Positions 11,201 to 26,200 of a stretch of 64,000 bases of DNA are shown in pieces. The stretch is taken from contig OU452198.1 of the NCBI GenBank assembly GCA_911728435.2, forward strand, positions 3,844,001 through 3,908,000, read 5' to 3'. The stretch comes from Apoderus coryli. Its lineage: Eukaryota > Arthropoda > Insecta > Coleoptera > Attelabidae. The first letter of the stretch is position 1. Each line of letters starts with the position of its first letter. The position numbers and the translations under genes were made by a program. A model generated the notes under the pieces. It did no database searches. It saw only the letters and a list, made by a program, of their open reading frames with translations, and was not told the DNA's origin.

Positions 11201-14200
11201 GGATTTATTTATCAGGTATTATAATAATTATTTCAAAAATGTTCATTTTCACCTCTCTACAATTGGCAACGCCGCGTACTGCAGTTTGTAGGTTGGAAGC
11301 CATCGTGAAAAATAATTGTCATAGGCGCCGCTTTACCAGGGAAAAACGTGGATTTGCCCCATTTTGTAAACATCGAATAAAAATTCCGAAACAAATTTTT
11401 TATGGTTTTTCATGCTTTCCTGAGCATGTGGTTAAAATTTTTGTACTGAGTGATAGTTCACCCTGTATATGTATATATGGAGACTATTAGTTTCATGAAA
11501 AACGTTTTTATTATTATTATCTCACACACCCTGTGTAGTTCTGAACTACTAACTATTATTAAAGTCATGTTAAATAAATCATTTAATATGATTAGTTAAT
11601 ATGTACCAAAGCTTTCAGGCTGTGAAGCAAAACTAGCGTTATTTGCGACATTATTTGCAGCAGGTCTTCGAAATATTGGCTTGTTGGAAACATATGGCCA
11701 ATTATCCTCTTCGTACACTAAAATTACACAAAGCAAAAGCTAAATGAATCATATTTATAGGCGTTAACAAGCATTAGCTTGCTGATGCTTTGGATAAAAC
11801 TATTATTACCGCCTAATGCTTCCATCAGTTTTTTTTCTAATTCTATATTTTTCCTTTTGTTTTCTTCCAATTGCAACTTTGTGGTATCCAGATCTTTAAC
11901 TGCTTCAGTGTATTTCTTCTCTAGTTGTTCTGACTGTTTTCGTGACTGTTCTGCTTCTTTTTTTAAGGAACTCACTACCTGTAAATAGGACAGCTTTGTA
12001 ATGATTGATTCTCAGTAGTAATAGGTACCCCTAGGGTCTTGATAATTTTGTCAAAGAGAATGCCGAAAGCGTGTTGCTTGATAATAGCCCAAGGCCGCAT
12101 CTTTGAGCAACTCGCTTGAAGGATTCTCTATGACAAAATTTTGAGTATTTATCAAGCCCCGAGGAGTATTCGATAAGATAATTTTTAGCTCTCCATATCA
12201 TATATGTAATATATGGAGACTATTAGTTTCATGAAAAAAAAATTTTTTTAATTTCACCGGAAATACTTGTTTTTGGTCATTTTATACATAAATAAGTAGT
12301 TTTAAAAAAATGTCTGTCTGTCTGTCTGTATGCACAAAAACGCAAAAACCGCTTAACAGATTTTAACCAAATTTGGTACAAAAATACTATTGGACATGGC
12401 AAGGAGCTGATTAGATTTTGGGAAACATTGAGCGTAGGCAAGGAGTTTAAAAGAGGGTTCAAAAATTAAAAAAATTCATAGTTCTTAAACTTATCCGAAA
12501 TACTGCATAATTTTTGACGCATTTAATTGAATATAACCTAAAATATTTAACATAAAATATTAGACCACATTGGCGTTCGAAAATAGTGTAAAATGGGGTA
12601 AAAAATATTTTAAAAAAACGTACTTCTTAACCATAGCAGAAATATTAACTAATTATTTATAGCTTTAATAGAATATAACCTATAAAATGTGTCATAAATA
12701 ACTTACTTTCATAGGCGTTCGTAAATTGTGGAAAAGGGGTCAAAACATAAAAAATATATATTTCCTAAACTTATTCGAAATATGGAATAATTTTTCATAG
12801 TTGTGATAGAATATAACCTAAAAAATGTTACATAAAAGAATTGGTTCACACCGGCGTTCGAAAATAGTCTAAAAAAAGGGTCAAAAACGAAAAAAAAATG
12901 TTTCCCAAATATACCAAAAAAATTGGCTAATTATATATAGCTTTGATATAGGATAACCTAAAAAATGCAGCATAAAATTTTTATTTACATAGGCGTTCGT
13001 AAATAGTAGAAAAAGGGTGAAATAAAAAAATTAAAATGTAAAATTTTTTATATTGAACTAGTTGAATTGGTGTTAAAAATACACGACAAAAATTAATGTA
13101 TCATAGGCGTCCGTGAAAATTCTATAAAAGTGCCAGAAAACATTTGTATCCGTGATAACTCAAAAACCACTTAACGGATTTTAACCACATTTGGTACGAA
13201 AATACTACAGGATATTTACAGGTGGTGATTAACATTGAGCGTAGACAAGGGGTTTAAAAGAGGGTCAAAAATTCAAAAAATCATAGTTCTTAAACTTATC
13301 CGAAATATTGAATAATTTTTTGTGCGTTTAATTAAACATAACCTAAAATATTTAACCTAAACAATTAGACTACATTGACATTCGAAAAAAGTGTAAAATG
13401 GGGTAAAAAGGTTAGAAAAAACGAATTTCTTAAACATAGCAGAAATATTGACTAGTTATTTATAGCTTTGATAGAATATAACCTAAAAAATGTTACATAA
13501 ATGAACTGGTTTAACAGGCGTTTGAAAAAGGGTCAAAAACGAAAAAAAAAATGTTGTTCCAAATATAACAGAAAAATTGGCTACTTATATATACAGCGTT
13601 GATATAAGATAACCTACAACATGCAGCATAACAATTTTGTTTACATAGGGGTTCGTAAATAGTAGAAAAGGGGGCAAAACAAATTTTATAATAAAACTAA
13701 AAAAAAACAATTATTTTGCGTACAAGAACTTGGCCTAGAAGATCTGAAATATAAAATATGTACGTATAAATAGTGCCTCCAAAGAGAAGAAAAAGGAACA
13801 AAACCCGATACTTAAAAAAATAGCTGATGTCTAAAACAAAACAAAAATGTATTAAATTTTAGATAAATGACAAAAAGGTTATAAAAATATTACTTTTACA
13901 CTTAAATATGGAGAGCTATTCGTGCCTCGAGGGCAACAGTTTATTTGGTATATTATTCGATATAATATCATTAATTGCATCGTTAGATGCAATACCAAAT
14001 CTTCGCGACATTTTTAAACCAGTTGTCAGTTTGACGTTTAATTAATTTTCAATAAAAAAAACACCAAACTGAAAACACCACATGTAGGGTATTATCGCTG
14101 TAATCCAGAGGTGATTGGATGAAATTTGACTCATGACTTAAAATTAAGTAATTTGATTGGTTAAAAATTATCAATTGTGTTGAGATAAACTGACCTTATC

Positions 14201-17200
14201 ATCTGTGGTGTTTCCAGTTCCACCGCCTCCACCACCTCCACTGCTCCTCAATTTTTCTAATTCCGCCTCCATGTTTGCCAATCGAGCTAGTAGTCGTTTG
14301 TTTTCCATTTCTTGAGCTTCCTTATTTCTTAATTCCAATGCGAGCATTTGCTTCGTACTCTGAAGGTCGTCTCGTACGCGATCAATATCGTCCATTTCGT
14401 CGACTTCTTCAGGTGCTATTTCTTCCTAGAATGAAGTTTAAAGTCAAACAACGATGATGCTTTGTGTTTATTTTGATTGAGTATTATTATACTTACAGGT
14501 GGCATACTGGCCATTGAAATGGACTTTTGAATTTGTTCTTCGATCGTCATTTGTCTTCGTAGTTTCCGCAGCCCTTCCAGAATTGGTTTACTTCTGTCAT
14601 TTGTGACGACCCTTTTCAATTTGATGCCTGATTCGATCTGAAATGGGAATAAAACTTGATACTTTGTTGTACTTGTCATGATGAGGTGGAATCTGAATTT
14701 TGGTTATTAGATATTGAGAATGTTCCAATATCACTGGTCCTCGTTCTTTAAAATGCTCAGAGCCTGCTAACAGGTGATGAATCGTGGATTTACGCGTATG
14801 AGCCCGAAAGTAAACAGCAGTCGACTCTATGAGTGTTTCAAGATGAGCTAAATCCAACAAAAGTTGTTCACGCACGAAGCACTTCCAAGCAAATGGTCGC
14901 CTGTTTTTTCGAAAAAACTGGACATGTCGCAACCGTACCACTAGAACAACGCAGAACAGTCGATTCTGAGTGGTACACAACCATTTGTTTGCCAGTTGTC
15001 TTCCAAGAAATCAGGAAAACCAACCGCCGAAGACGGATCACTCTTCACCACGACAATCGGCTCAAACAACTGGAAGTTGTCGAATAAACTTTTAAATAGT
15101 TCAGCACTCACTTGTTTTAGTAGTTCGTTGTGTACGTTCGGTTTTTCGCTGGCATAGAGAAAATGTTCTTGTGCTTTGGCTTCCGGTAGCAAGGGTTCAG
15201 ATCTGTCGTTGCATTCCACATGACGTAATTTCTTACCACCTTCTATTTCTTTTAGTGTCGCAGACCAGTCAGGCCTGACTTTGGGCCTAGATCTAAAACA
15301 AAATCAAATTAATCACGCGTTTGTCAATATGATTTGTAAAGTTGTTTCTTAGGGTTCCGGTTTGCAATAGAAACTTGATAACTTTATACCAGACCGATTC
15401 GTTCTTTAATTTACTTTATACGTACTTGAGCAGATCCAGTTTGGCTTTTTGTTTATTTGTCAGAGGCTTAGCTAATTCACCGGGCATGCCCGGGGCTGGG
15501 GGTGGCATGGGCGGGGGCGCTGGTGCCTGAGACAATCTTCGCATGGATTCCGCTCTAACTAGTGAGTTTCTTGTCGCAGGTAGTTCCTAAAGGGAAAAAA
15601 CAAGATATTAATATTTCATAATTGATAGAATTCATTTTTTTTAATCGCAATCGATATCCACTAATGAAATCGGTTTAGTTTCTCCCTTCATTTGATTCTT
15701 AAACTTCTATTAATAAACTAAACACTAGAGGTCGCTGTATACATATCATCTTCAAGGTATGTTCGTGTGAGTATATATTCTAGAGCAAATCGAGAGTTGG
15801 ACCGAGCAGAATTGATGAGTTATGGATCAGCGGCCTTTACTAACTCTAGAGTTGTAGAGGCTTTATTTTTTCAGTAGTTAAAAAAATTTCTAATGCTGAA
15901 TGTTCCACTAAATGCCAGTTTGGATTATCTCTCGGAATTTTAAACGACAGTACAGGGTGGGCAAATTTCGATGTTTTTACAGCGTAAACCGTAATAGATA
16001 GAGCAAAACTAAGGGACACGTCACGTTCGATTTTCTTGAGCTCAGTTTAATGCCGTAATCGGAGCGCGGCTAACTTGATTAGTTTTCTTTATACAGGGCG
16101 ATTTTCATTTTTTGTCATTTTATTTTTTCCTTTATATTTCGGTTGTTAAAGTGTTTTTATAAAAGTTAGAGATAATTTGATGCTTAATGCAGTGGCGTAT
16201 CAAGAATTTTTTTCGGAGTCCAATTGTTCAAGATATCACTATCAACTTTGTTTTCTTAAATGAGACACCCTATATATTAAAGCGTCAGTAGATTCCAAAT
16301 TTCATTCCCTTTACAACCATGTATGACAAGTAGCTACATATTTAGTAAAACTTAATAAAAATTAATGCTTTGTACTACCAGTTTTGTCCTAATATTTTCA
16401 AACTCTAATTTCTCGAAAACCTTTAAGTTTTTCGAGAAAAAGAATTATGCCTTTTTTATGTAGAAAACTTTATTTTATCACATTTTTGACACAAAATGAA
16501 TAAAAATCACAAGGACAAAAAGTTAGGTTATAATTAAGGCAAGGGTCCCCCCGTTTACCCGCCTATGGTCATCCTTTTTTATTCAATTTACCAACTTATT
16601 GAATGACATACATAAAACATTATTCTACAGTATTCATCTCTAAAATTTATTTTTATTTGATTTGTCAATTATTAAAAATTCTTAAAATTGAAGGGTTTAA
16701 GAAAAACTAAAACAAAAAAAATAACAAAAAATTTGATATAGTTTTGCTCTCTTAGGGGAGGATTCTGTTCAGCAATAAATAAATGCTACGGTGTTATTAG
16801 TGATCTATTATGACAACTTACTCATTTTAAACATCCTTATAATCTCAAATGGGTTGTTGAATCACAAAACTCGCGAATATTTCTCGACTGCTCAATTTAC
16901 GTAATTATTAATTACACGATTTATAGGTAGGTACAATGAGTACGCTGTTTGTATCATCAACTTGGCACTACTGGCAGATATCTATCAGGTTATAATTGAA
17001 TTTAATTTTAGACTTAAGGATCATCAAACTACGTTGTTACAATAACGTAGTTATACTGTACATTTTGATTCATTCATGAAATTCTTTGAGAATAGAGTGT
17101 TGGAACATATTGCTTTAATAATATTAATTTTTGTTTGTAAATTGTGGAATAATTCTATAATTTTACCACCCGCACACTATATTCTAGTAGGACGTAAAGA

Positions 17201-20200
17201 CATGGTCTCGTTCCATCCGTAGAAGTAGGTAATTCGCTTTGACTGAAAATTACGGCCACATCCTGAAGATCTGCAAAATACTGGCCCACGGCTGCAATAG
17301 CTTCTTCATTCGACGAAGAACGCCTTCCACAAAGGAATCGTTTGAGGTTTCTGAACATATATAGTTACCGGTGGGTGTTCATTCAATTCGTCGGTAGTTT
17401 AATCGATTCAATTTAGCCATGGTCCAAACACTTATCTTTTGAAGAGACTTCTATTAAGTGGCAGAAGAAACATAGTACAGGGTTATTCACGCCATACTAC
17501 ACGGAATACTGTGGCTAAACTATTTAATTTCCTAAAAGTTTTATTCATGGGTTCGATACAAATGATTTATGGCTGCACTTTAAAAATATTGTGAATCTAT
17601 ACAGGCTGTCCCAAATATAAGAAATGAACCATAGTTGTGTTTTTTTAAATGGAATGCCCTGTATATGAATATATTTTTAGATTCCCCGTTAAAAATAAAC
17701 CTAACATTCATTAAAGTACATCGCACCTAAACCTTACAGTTTTTTAAATATTTCACTTTTTATCAAAATATAAGCCAGTCTGGGCTGATAAATATACCCA
17801 CTCATTACTTGTAATACCAAATATAAAAAACCCCCAATACTAAATGCAGGGTGTCCAATAATATAAGTTATATTTACGTAAAGTTTAATTCTAAATAATT
17901 TGTTTATTTCAAATGGAACACCTGGTATATGAGGTCAAAATTAGATGCAAAAAGTAATTGTCTGACAAATATTATAATACTTTCCTATGGATAACTCTTG
18001 AAGTTTTCGTGGAAAATGCACATATTCATAATATTAGGTGAATTTTTAGTTGAAGCTGTTAATTTCATGTAGACCGCCCTGTATTTGATGATGATTAAAT
18101 TAAATATCTATTAATCACCATAAGGTTTTCCTATAGATATGTATATTTTTAATTTTGCCTGGAAAAAGCACATATTGGTAGTAATAGAAATAATCAACTT
18201 CCTCCAAAACTTTGAGTTTTCTCAGCTAAACTTAAACACACATGTTTGAACATCTTACTTGATTCTTAAACAAAAACTGAACATAAATTTGCGATTTACT
18301 AGGCCTCGACTATAAAATGGTTTGGGAATTCCCTAGGTGGCTCACAGAAATCTACCAGCTCTATTGCCTACCATTAGGCGTTATGAACGCGTTAAGAACA
18401 TTTTCCAAATAATGCGAATTAAAAATGTAAATGGGATAGATAGATAGATACTTTATTGACTACGTATTGCGATTACAATTGTAGTAAGTCCAAAAATAAA
18501 TAACATAATACATATTACAATAAATAGGTGCCTAGTACATACGAACAAGTAACAAATTACATTAAAGACACAAATGAATAAATATAAAACTTCAAACGTA
18601 TACACTACTATCAGGGGCCATCGTATGCATCTCATTGACACTGTAGAAGGCGTGCTTTAGAAGATACCGTTTTATTGTTTTTTTAAAATTAATATCATTT
18701 AAGGAAAAAGCGCAATATACAAACCGGTTTGCAACGAATTTTTAGCCGATTTTGTTAATCTATATTTGACTGGCCGTAAAGATAATTGTGAAAATCGCCA
18801 TTTTTCAAAATATTGCTTCGAGACTTGTGGATTTCGATAAGTTGGTAATAGATGTACAGAGTCGGCAAAGGCATTATGCCTAGTTGTATAAATAAAGGTC
18901 CCACAGGACGACGGCAAAACTCAAATGTGAATGAAAATTTGCGAAATACACCGACAACAAAGTGTCACCGCCCAACAAAGGCTTAAGTCTTCTTATTATG
19001 TCAATATTTACTGAAAGTTTTCTGACAAGATCAGCAATATGGTTATTCCAGGATAGTGAGTCATCGAGGGCGACTCCAAGAATCTTTACCGAATATGCCT
19101 TGCAAATTAAATTATTGCTTGAAAAAACTATATGTTGTGTTTTTCCTACATTTAGGCTCAGGTTATTCGTAAACCAGGAGGCCGCCAGATTTTCACTTTT
19201 AATCATCAGTGACTCCAAGGACTTAACGTCCTTTGCTTTATCCATGACAGTCACATCGTCTGTATAGAAAACCGTCTCGTTCGGAAACAAATGGGAGTAT
19301 AAATAGTTGACGTACAAGACAAACAGAGTCGGTCCAAGAACCGATCCCTGCGGCACCCCACTCTGTACTATAATACAGGGTGAGTCACGAGAAACTGTAC
19401 ATACTTCTACCATAAGTAGAGGCACGTTAGGGGTTTATCCAATGACCATTAAAAAATGTCTCCTTGTTTTGATTAGGGTGAATTATGGATCTTCACCAAA
19501 ACAATGTTTCGTCATATCTTTTCAATGATTAAGTCAATTTATCTATTTTTTTTATAAAAGTGTGTATTGATGTCTGGCAACTAACTGACATATTCAGAAT
19601 TGAAAAAATCCAGGTCCGTCTTCGAGAAAATTTGTGGGACTGCTTCATATTCAACACTTCACCCTGTATATGATTTTTCAAAAATCTGATATAATTTTTT
19701 CAGAGGGCATAAATAGACAGTTAGACCTGGGTATTTGAATTTTTTGTTAAACTCACCTCACATTTCCAATTAAAGATTCATTTTAGAGCCAAATTGAAAA
19801 TTGGCAATAATGAAGAATCTTACTGTATAATAATGTTTAGTTATTAAAAAGAAATCTTCAAAATAAACAGAAACGACACTCACGGTGCTCCAGTATGGTA
19901 AATACCATAATTTGAATTGATTTACAGGGCCGGATTTAAAAATCTGGCATATCTGGTTCATCCCAATAATTCACCCTGTATGTAACTTTTTCCTCTTGTA
20001 ATAGACAGAAAACAGATAAAAAATATTTGTAATAACCTAATTTTCTTATTTGTTTAAGGAAAACTCATGTGTCTAATTATTTTAATCGGAATGAAATTGA
20101 CAAGCCAGGGAAATGTTTATTCATAAATTAAGAAATAAAATAAAAAACAATAACCAAACAATAAAACAGTTTTAACTATGTGGAAAAAATTAAAAAACAA

Positions 20201-23200
20201 TTTAATAAACATTGCGATTATAAAACACAACAGCTCATTAACAGAAATATTCACTGTTGCAATATTATCAGAAATGACCCACTGACAATCAGAAAGTCTA
20301 TTACACATTTAGACATTCGTCAAGAAAAGTGTATTGAGGCAGATGGATTTCATTTTGAACATCTTTTATAATCGTAATGTTTATTAAATTGTTTTTTACT
20401 TTGTTCCACATTGTTAAAACTGTTTTATTGTGTGGTTATTGTTTTTTATTTTATTTCTTAATTTATGAATAAACATTTCCCTGGCTTGTTCATTTCATTC
20501 CGATTAAAATAATTAAACATGAGTCTTTCTCAAACAAATAAGAAAACTAGGATATTACAAACTTTTTTATCTGTTTTCTGTCTATTACGGGTGGAAAAAG
20601 TTACATACAGGGTGAATTATTGAGATGTTTATTCATAAATTAAGAAATAAAATAAAAAACAATACCCAAACAATAAAACAGTTTTAACTTTTTGTGAAAT
20701 GTTCTTTACTCTAAGTATATTTTATTAAAACTACTTTTAAATGTCGTTTTTACCTTATCAATTTCCTGTAATTCTTCTACGACGCTATCCTTCCTGTTGA
20801 ACGACGGTTTTCTTTCCGGTAATTTTCTGTCTGATACGCTACTGAGTTTCGGTAGATCCTTAATTTTATGATCTTTTTTCGGTGGGGACTTTTCGCGTTG
20901 CGGAACCGGTTTGAGTTGTGGTTTCTTGAAAAAACTCTCTTTATCTTCGCCATTTTTTGGGGGCTCTTTGCTTTGAATCGAGGTTTTTCTTAATTGGACA
21001 CCAGCTAAACACAAATGTTTTGAATTCAACTAAGAATCTACTTTATAATAATATATGTGGCAGCAAATGTGCTTTGTTTTTGATATTTTGATTTTTATTA
21101 TTGTATTGTTGTGTAGGCTGTATATTTTTGTTCACTTCTTTGTAATTAAATACTCAGAATCAAACGGTGTCTGCTATAATAATATATAGGGTGTTCCATT
21201 TGAAATAAGAATTTTGATATCAACTTCCGGTATAACCGGAAGTCGTCCAATTATGACAATATTATAGACTGATAGATTGGGTTGACCTGAGTAATCACTT
21301 ACATTTACAAAACAATGGTATGGTTACTTTTTCCAAAACTTCTAAGGTACCATCGACCAGCAATCACCCTGTATATATGACATAATAGATGAATTTGTGG
21401 AGCAGGCGTCTTTTGATTTATAAATAAATCATGGTCCTCCTCGAATATGGATTACTTCAAGAATTAATCTTGGTTTACATGATGGTCTATGTGTTAGCGT
21501 TAAGTCTTCGTAATCGTAAGGTTCCGAGTTCAAAACTGGGCAATGCAACTTTTTTTTCTTATTATTATTACCTATTGAAATTGTAGCCTGTCTGCACATA
21601 TTGTTACCTGACATGTTTATTAAATTCTTTCATGATATGAAACATTTTCTATTCTTCTATTTCTAAATACAGGAACCCTGATGTCGTCAGCACGCCGAGT
21701 TAAGTAAGAATCGCAATCTGAATTACTTGAAAACTTGTTTCTGTTTTTATGAATTTCAAGCACCTGTTGGTACATGTAAATATATTGGGCATTGACATAA
21801 TGCCCAACTGCTTAAATATTGGTCTGCAATGATCCAGGCATCCCGCACCTACAACGATACGCACCGCCTTCTTTTGCATACGAAATACATTGATTGAAGT
21901 CGAGCAGTTACCCCACAGATATGCACCATAACTTATATGCGAATGGAATAACGAATTATAAATTGCCAAGGCACACCACCTATCCACAACCGGCACCAAT
22001 CTCCGCAGGAGTAAGACACCACTAGAGAGTCTACCCAAAAGCATATGGACGTGCTGTGCCCATATAAAAAGGTCCTCCAGAGTTATTCCGAGAAACTTAA
22101 CTGAGTGACCTCTAGATATGTTAGTGTTTGCTGAAAAAATGATATTTTGATTTTTTTCTATATTTAATTTTAAAAAATTTTGGCTCCATTCATCTGCTTT
22201 ATTCTCTGAGATCGTCATCATCACTTTCAGAATCTCCACATTCTGATGAGTCGCCAGAACATTTGAATCGTCAGCATAAAGTATCGATTCATAGGGAGAC
22301 CTGTACTCACTGGCAAAAGATCAGAGACAGAATCCGCAAGGCGCACCGTTTGTTGTCTACCACAAAGATATGATTTTAACAATTCCAAAGCAATCCCTCT
22401 CACACCATACCTCTCAAGTTCTGCCACCAGAAATCCATGAGACACGCAATCGAAAGCTTTACTAAAAACACAAAGAGTCAAACCCACCTGAGTCTTGTTT
22501 TCAAGGCCCTCAACAATATGCTCAACCAGTTTTGAGACAGCCTGTATAGTAGATCGTCCGTGTCTAAATCCAAATTGGGACATATTCAACTGTTCGGGAC
22601 GAAGGATACATTTAATTTGACGGATGCTCAAAATATCAACTTTCTTTCATTAATAGAGATGCAAGAAATGTATCGATATATTCGTTTTGATCACATGGTT
22701 GAACTAATTGCCTCGAGGACTGCAACTGAGTCTATTGGCCGCTTGTTAATCTAATAAGGAACATTACTAATTACCTAGTGGATTATTTTCTTTTTCTTTT
22801 CTGAATGGCTCCCTTTCTGATGGTTGTCGTGTTACCTTTCTTAGTTTCACATTTTCTGGAATGAACAAAATTGCTAAAATACTTACGGATTTTTTTTTTT
22901 ATTAAGAATGTTAATAACTTAAATTATTTTTTCCAATAGCCATAGATTATTAATTAGTTGCAATATTATTTAGGCATACAGAGCGTTCGGGAAGTATCTT
23001 GCAATATTTTATGTACTGGGTGATCATTATTTATAAACGCAAACTCGCTTTAACTTTGTTGTTTCACCTTGTAGAAGAAAATGTTAAATACAAAAGTTTT
23101 AGGGCTTAATGTAAACTATTTACAGCATATATTATCATATACTACACAGGGTGTTACGTAAGTATCTGGCCAAACTTCAGGGGGTGATTCTTTGAGTGAT

Positions 23201-26200
23201 TTTAAGGTAAAAAGTTCATATAAGCAGGTGTCCGGAAATGCATAGTTTTCAAGATACAGGGTGTTAAAAAATTTTTTTTTTACATTTATTTATTAATATC
23301 TCAAACACCTGTTGACCGATTTTGTTCAAATTTGGCAGTATTATGGACTATAATAAGACGCTAAGCTAGCACCAATTGATTGTTGATTATGACTTCCAGT
23401 GGCGTCGTAAGGGACAGTTTCACGAATAAAAATAACAAAAAAAATGTGCGCCACTGACTTTTTTAAAATCAAAAAAATAATTTTTGGATTGAGCCATTAA
23501 AAATACCACTTTTTTGTCTCTTGATATTTTTTCGTATCTTGCATCGTTTTCGAGAAAAAAAATTAAAACCACTTAAATGCATGTCCCTGAATAATTTTAA
23601 AAATCACTTTTACAGAATTATTGCGAATTTCGTTTTACCCAAAGTCGTTGAGATTTGGCTGTATTTTTTATAATAGTAAAATGCTAATTGAATCTTATTT
23701 ATTATTGCTAATATTGAAGTTCAGTGGTGGAAATAAATGCCTAAGACAAGCCAAAGACGTATTATTAATTAAACTTTGACAAAAAATACTTTTTTAATAA
23801 AAAACGTTTAAGAACTTAACAACAAATAAAGATAAATTTATAATGTAAAAAAAAATTGTTTTTCACATCCTGTATCTTGAAAACCTGCTTATATGAACTT
23901 TTTACCTTAAAATCACTCAAAGAATCACCCCCTGAAGTTTGGCCAGATACTTAATTAATACCCTGTATATTGTTAGATCTTGTTCTGAGTAGATTTGATC
24001 TTGATGTGTCGCGTTCTGAAGATCCTGGGGTGCCTGTTGATCCCCATCATCCTCCACTTTATATTGAATTATCTTCGAAGTGCGTCGTGAGGGGACTAAA
24101 CGCCGACAGTCTGAGGCCATCTTATAATTTCAAAAAAGCTAACTTTATTTCTTTGTACAATTTGCTTATCGCGGCGGACTTCACGTGCATAGATGATTGT
24201 GTCAATGTGAATGATGCGTGTGATATATTTTATTCAGTTCTTAATAACATATTCAATGAAACTGTTCCTATAACATACGCAAGACATATCCTCCTTGGTT
24301 TACAAATGATATTATATATAATATTAAGCTGAAATCTAAAGTTTGGAAAAGGTATAGACGGACGGGACTGGATAGTTGTCTGGATCAGTTTAGGACTATT
24401 AGGCATTATGTGAAGTCTGCAATTGATAAATCGTATGTTGATTATTTGAGGGAGACAGAGGCTCAGATTCAGTTAAACCCAAATACATTTTGGTCTTTTA
24501 TAAGCAATCGTAGACATACTGGCCGCCTACCTAATAATATGACATACAATAACATTGAACTCGCCGATCCTCTAGAAATGGTTAATTCTTTTGCCGATTA
24601 TTTTCAAAGATCATATATGCGGTCGGCTCCATTTTGTTGGGCTTCCGCAAGAAACTGCGATTTTCAGCAGCTCCAAATTAGAGGGATTGGTGAAGATGAT
24701 GTTTTCAGAGCACTTAAATCGTTTAAATAGACATACTTCGGGTCCGGATGGTGTGCCTGCCTTTGTCCTCAAGGACTGTGCCTCAGTCTTCGCTAAACCG
24801 ATTTCAACTATATTTAATCTGTCATTGAAATATAATGAGTTTCCGAATTTCTGGAAACTGTCTAGGATGAGCCCCATCTTCAAAAATCATCATCATCACG
24901 CCTATTCAGCACGGACTTTTTCCTGGCCGATGCACTGCCACTAATCTCGTAATTCTGAGCCAGTTTTTGGCAGAAAGCTTGGATAGCGGGGGTCAGGTTG
25001 ACGTTATTTATACGGATTTTACCAAAGCCTTTGACAGGCTTGACCACGGAATTCTGCTGCAAAAGCTTTCGGAGTTTGGTTTATCTATGTGGATCTTTTA
25101 AAATTTCTGTCTACTTATCTCCATGAACGTAATTTGTATATGGAGTACCGTGGTTTCAAGTCCGGTATTATCCGTGCAACATCTGGAGTGCCGCAGGCTT
25201 CTGTGTTGGGTCCCCTTTTATTTATGTGTTTTATTAATGACATTTTTAATGGCGTGAAATGTCGCTCCCTACTCTTTGCTGATGATTTTAAGGTTTATTC
25301 ACTGATTACCTCAAATTCTGACTGTCTTCAATTGCAGAATTGACTGGTGCATTCAAAACAGGCTTGCCCTTAATTTGGATAAGTGTTGTTCTGTAACTTT
25401 TACTCGTAAGGTAAATCCAATAAAATTTGTGTATAACATTGACTCTGTTCCGCTTAAAATATGCGATGAGGTTAAGGATCTGGGGGTGCTCTTTGACGCT
25501 AAACTTAGTTTTGTGGGGCATGTGATTGATGTGGTTTCGTCTTCCTATAAGAGTCTGGGTTTTGTTATGAGGAATACAAAGCATTTTGTGTCACCTAAAA
25601 CTCTTATTTTACTGTATAATTCCTTCGTTAGATCGAAATTGGAATACGCGTCTGTTGTGTGGAGTCCTGGTTATGCGTTGCACTCAAATAGCTTAGAGAG
25701 GATTCAGCGAAGATTTGTGAAATATTTGTGGTTTAAGTGTATCCAACCATGGGATTTCCCCATGATGAAATTCTGGGTCGTTTTAATTTTGTACCTTTTG
25801 ATAAGCGTAGAAAATATGCCTCACTCCTGTTCCTATTCAAAATCGTGAATGGCATCATTGACTCTCCAGACCTACTTTCGATGATACCTTTTCATGCCCC
25901 ACATATGAGAAGGCGTAATTATGTTTCTAGCTTTTACTTGCCTAGCGCACGTACCAACTTGTTGCTCTTTTCGCCATTGTTTGAGATGTGTTCTGTTTGT
26001 GACTCGGTGAGTAACGATATTGATGTGTTTTTTAATACCATATCTTATATTAAAAAAGTGTTTTTTAGATAAATATTTGTTGTTACACCATTCTAATTTT
26101 GACTATTTTTTGCGATTGTAATATTGGTATTATTTATAATTTTGAAACGTGTATTTATGTTAATTTTATCGCTTTGTAATGTACCTGCCCTGTAATTGGA

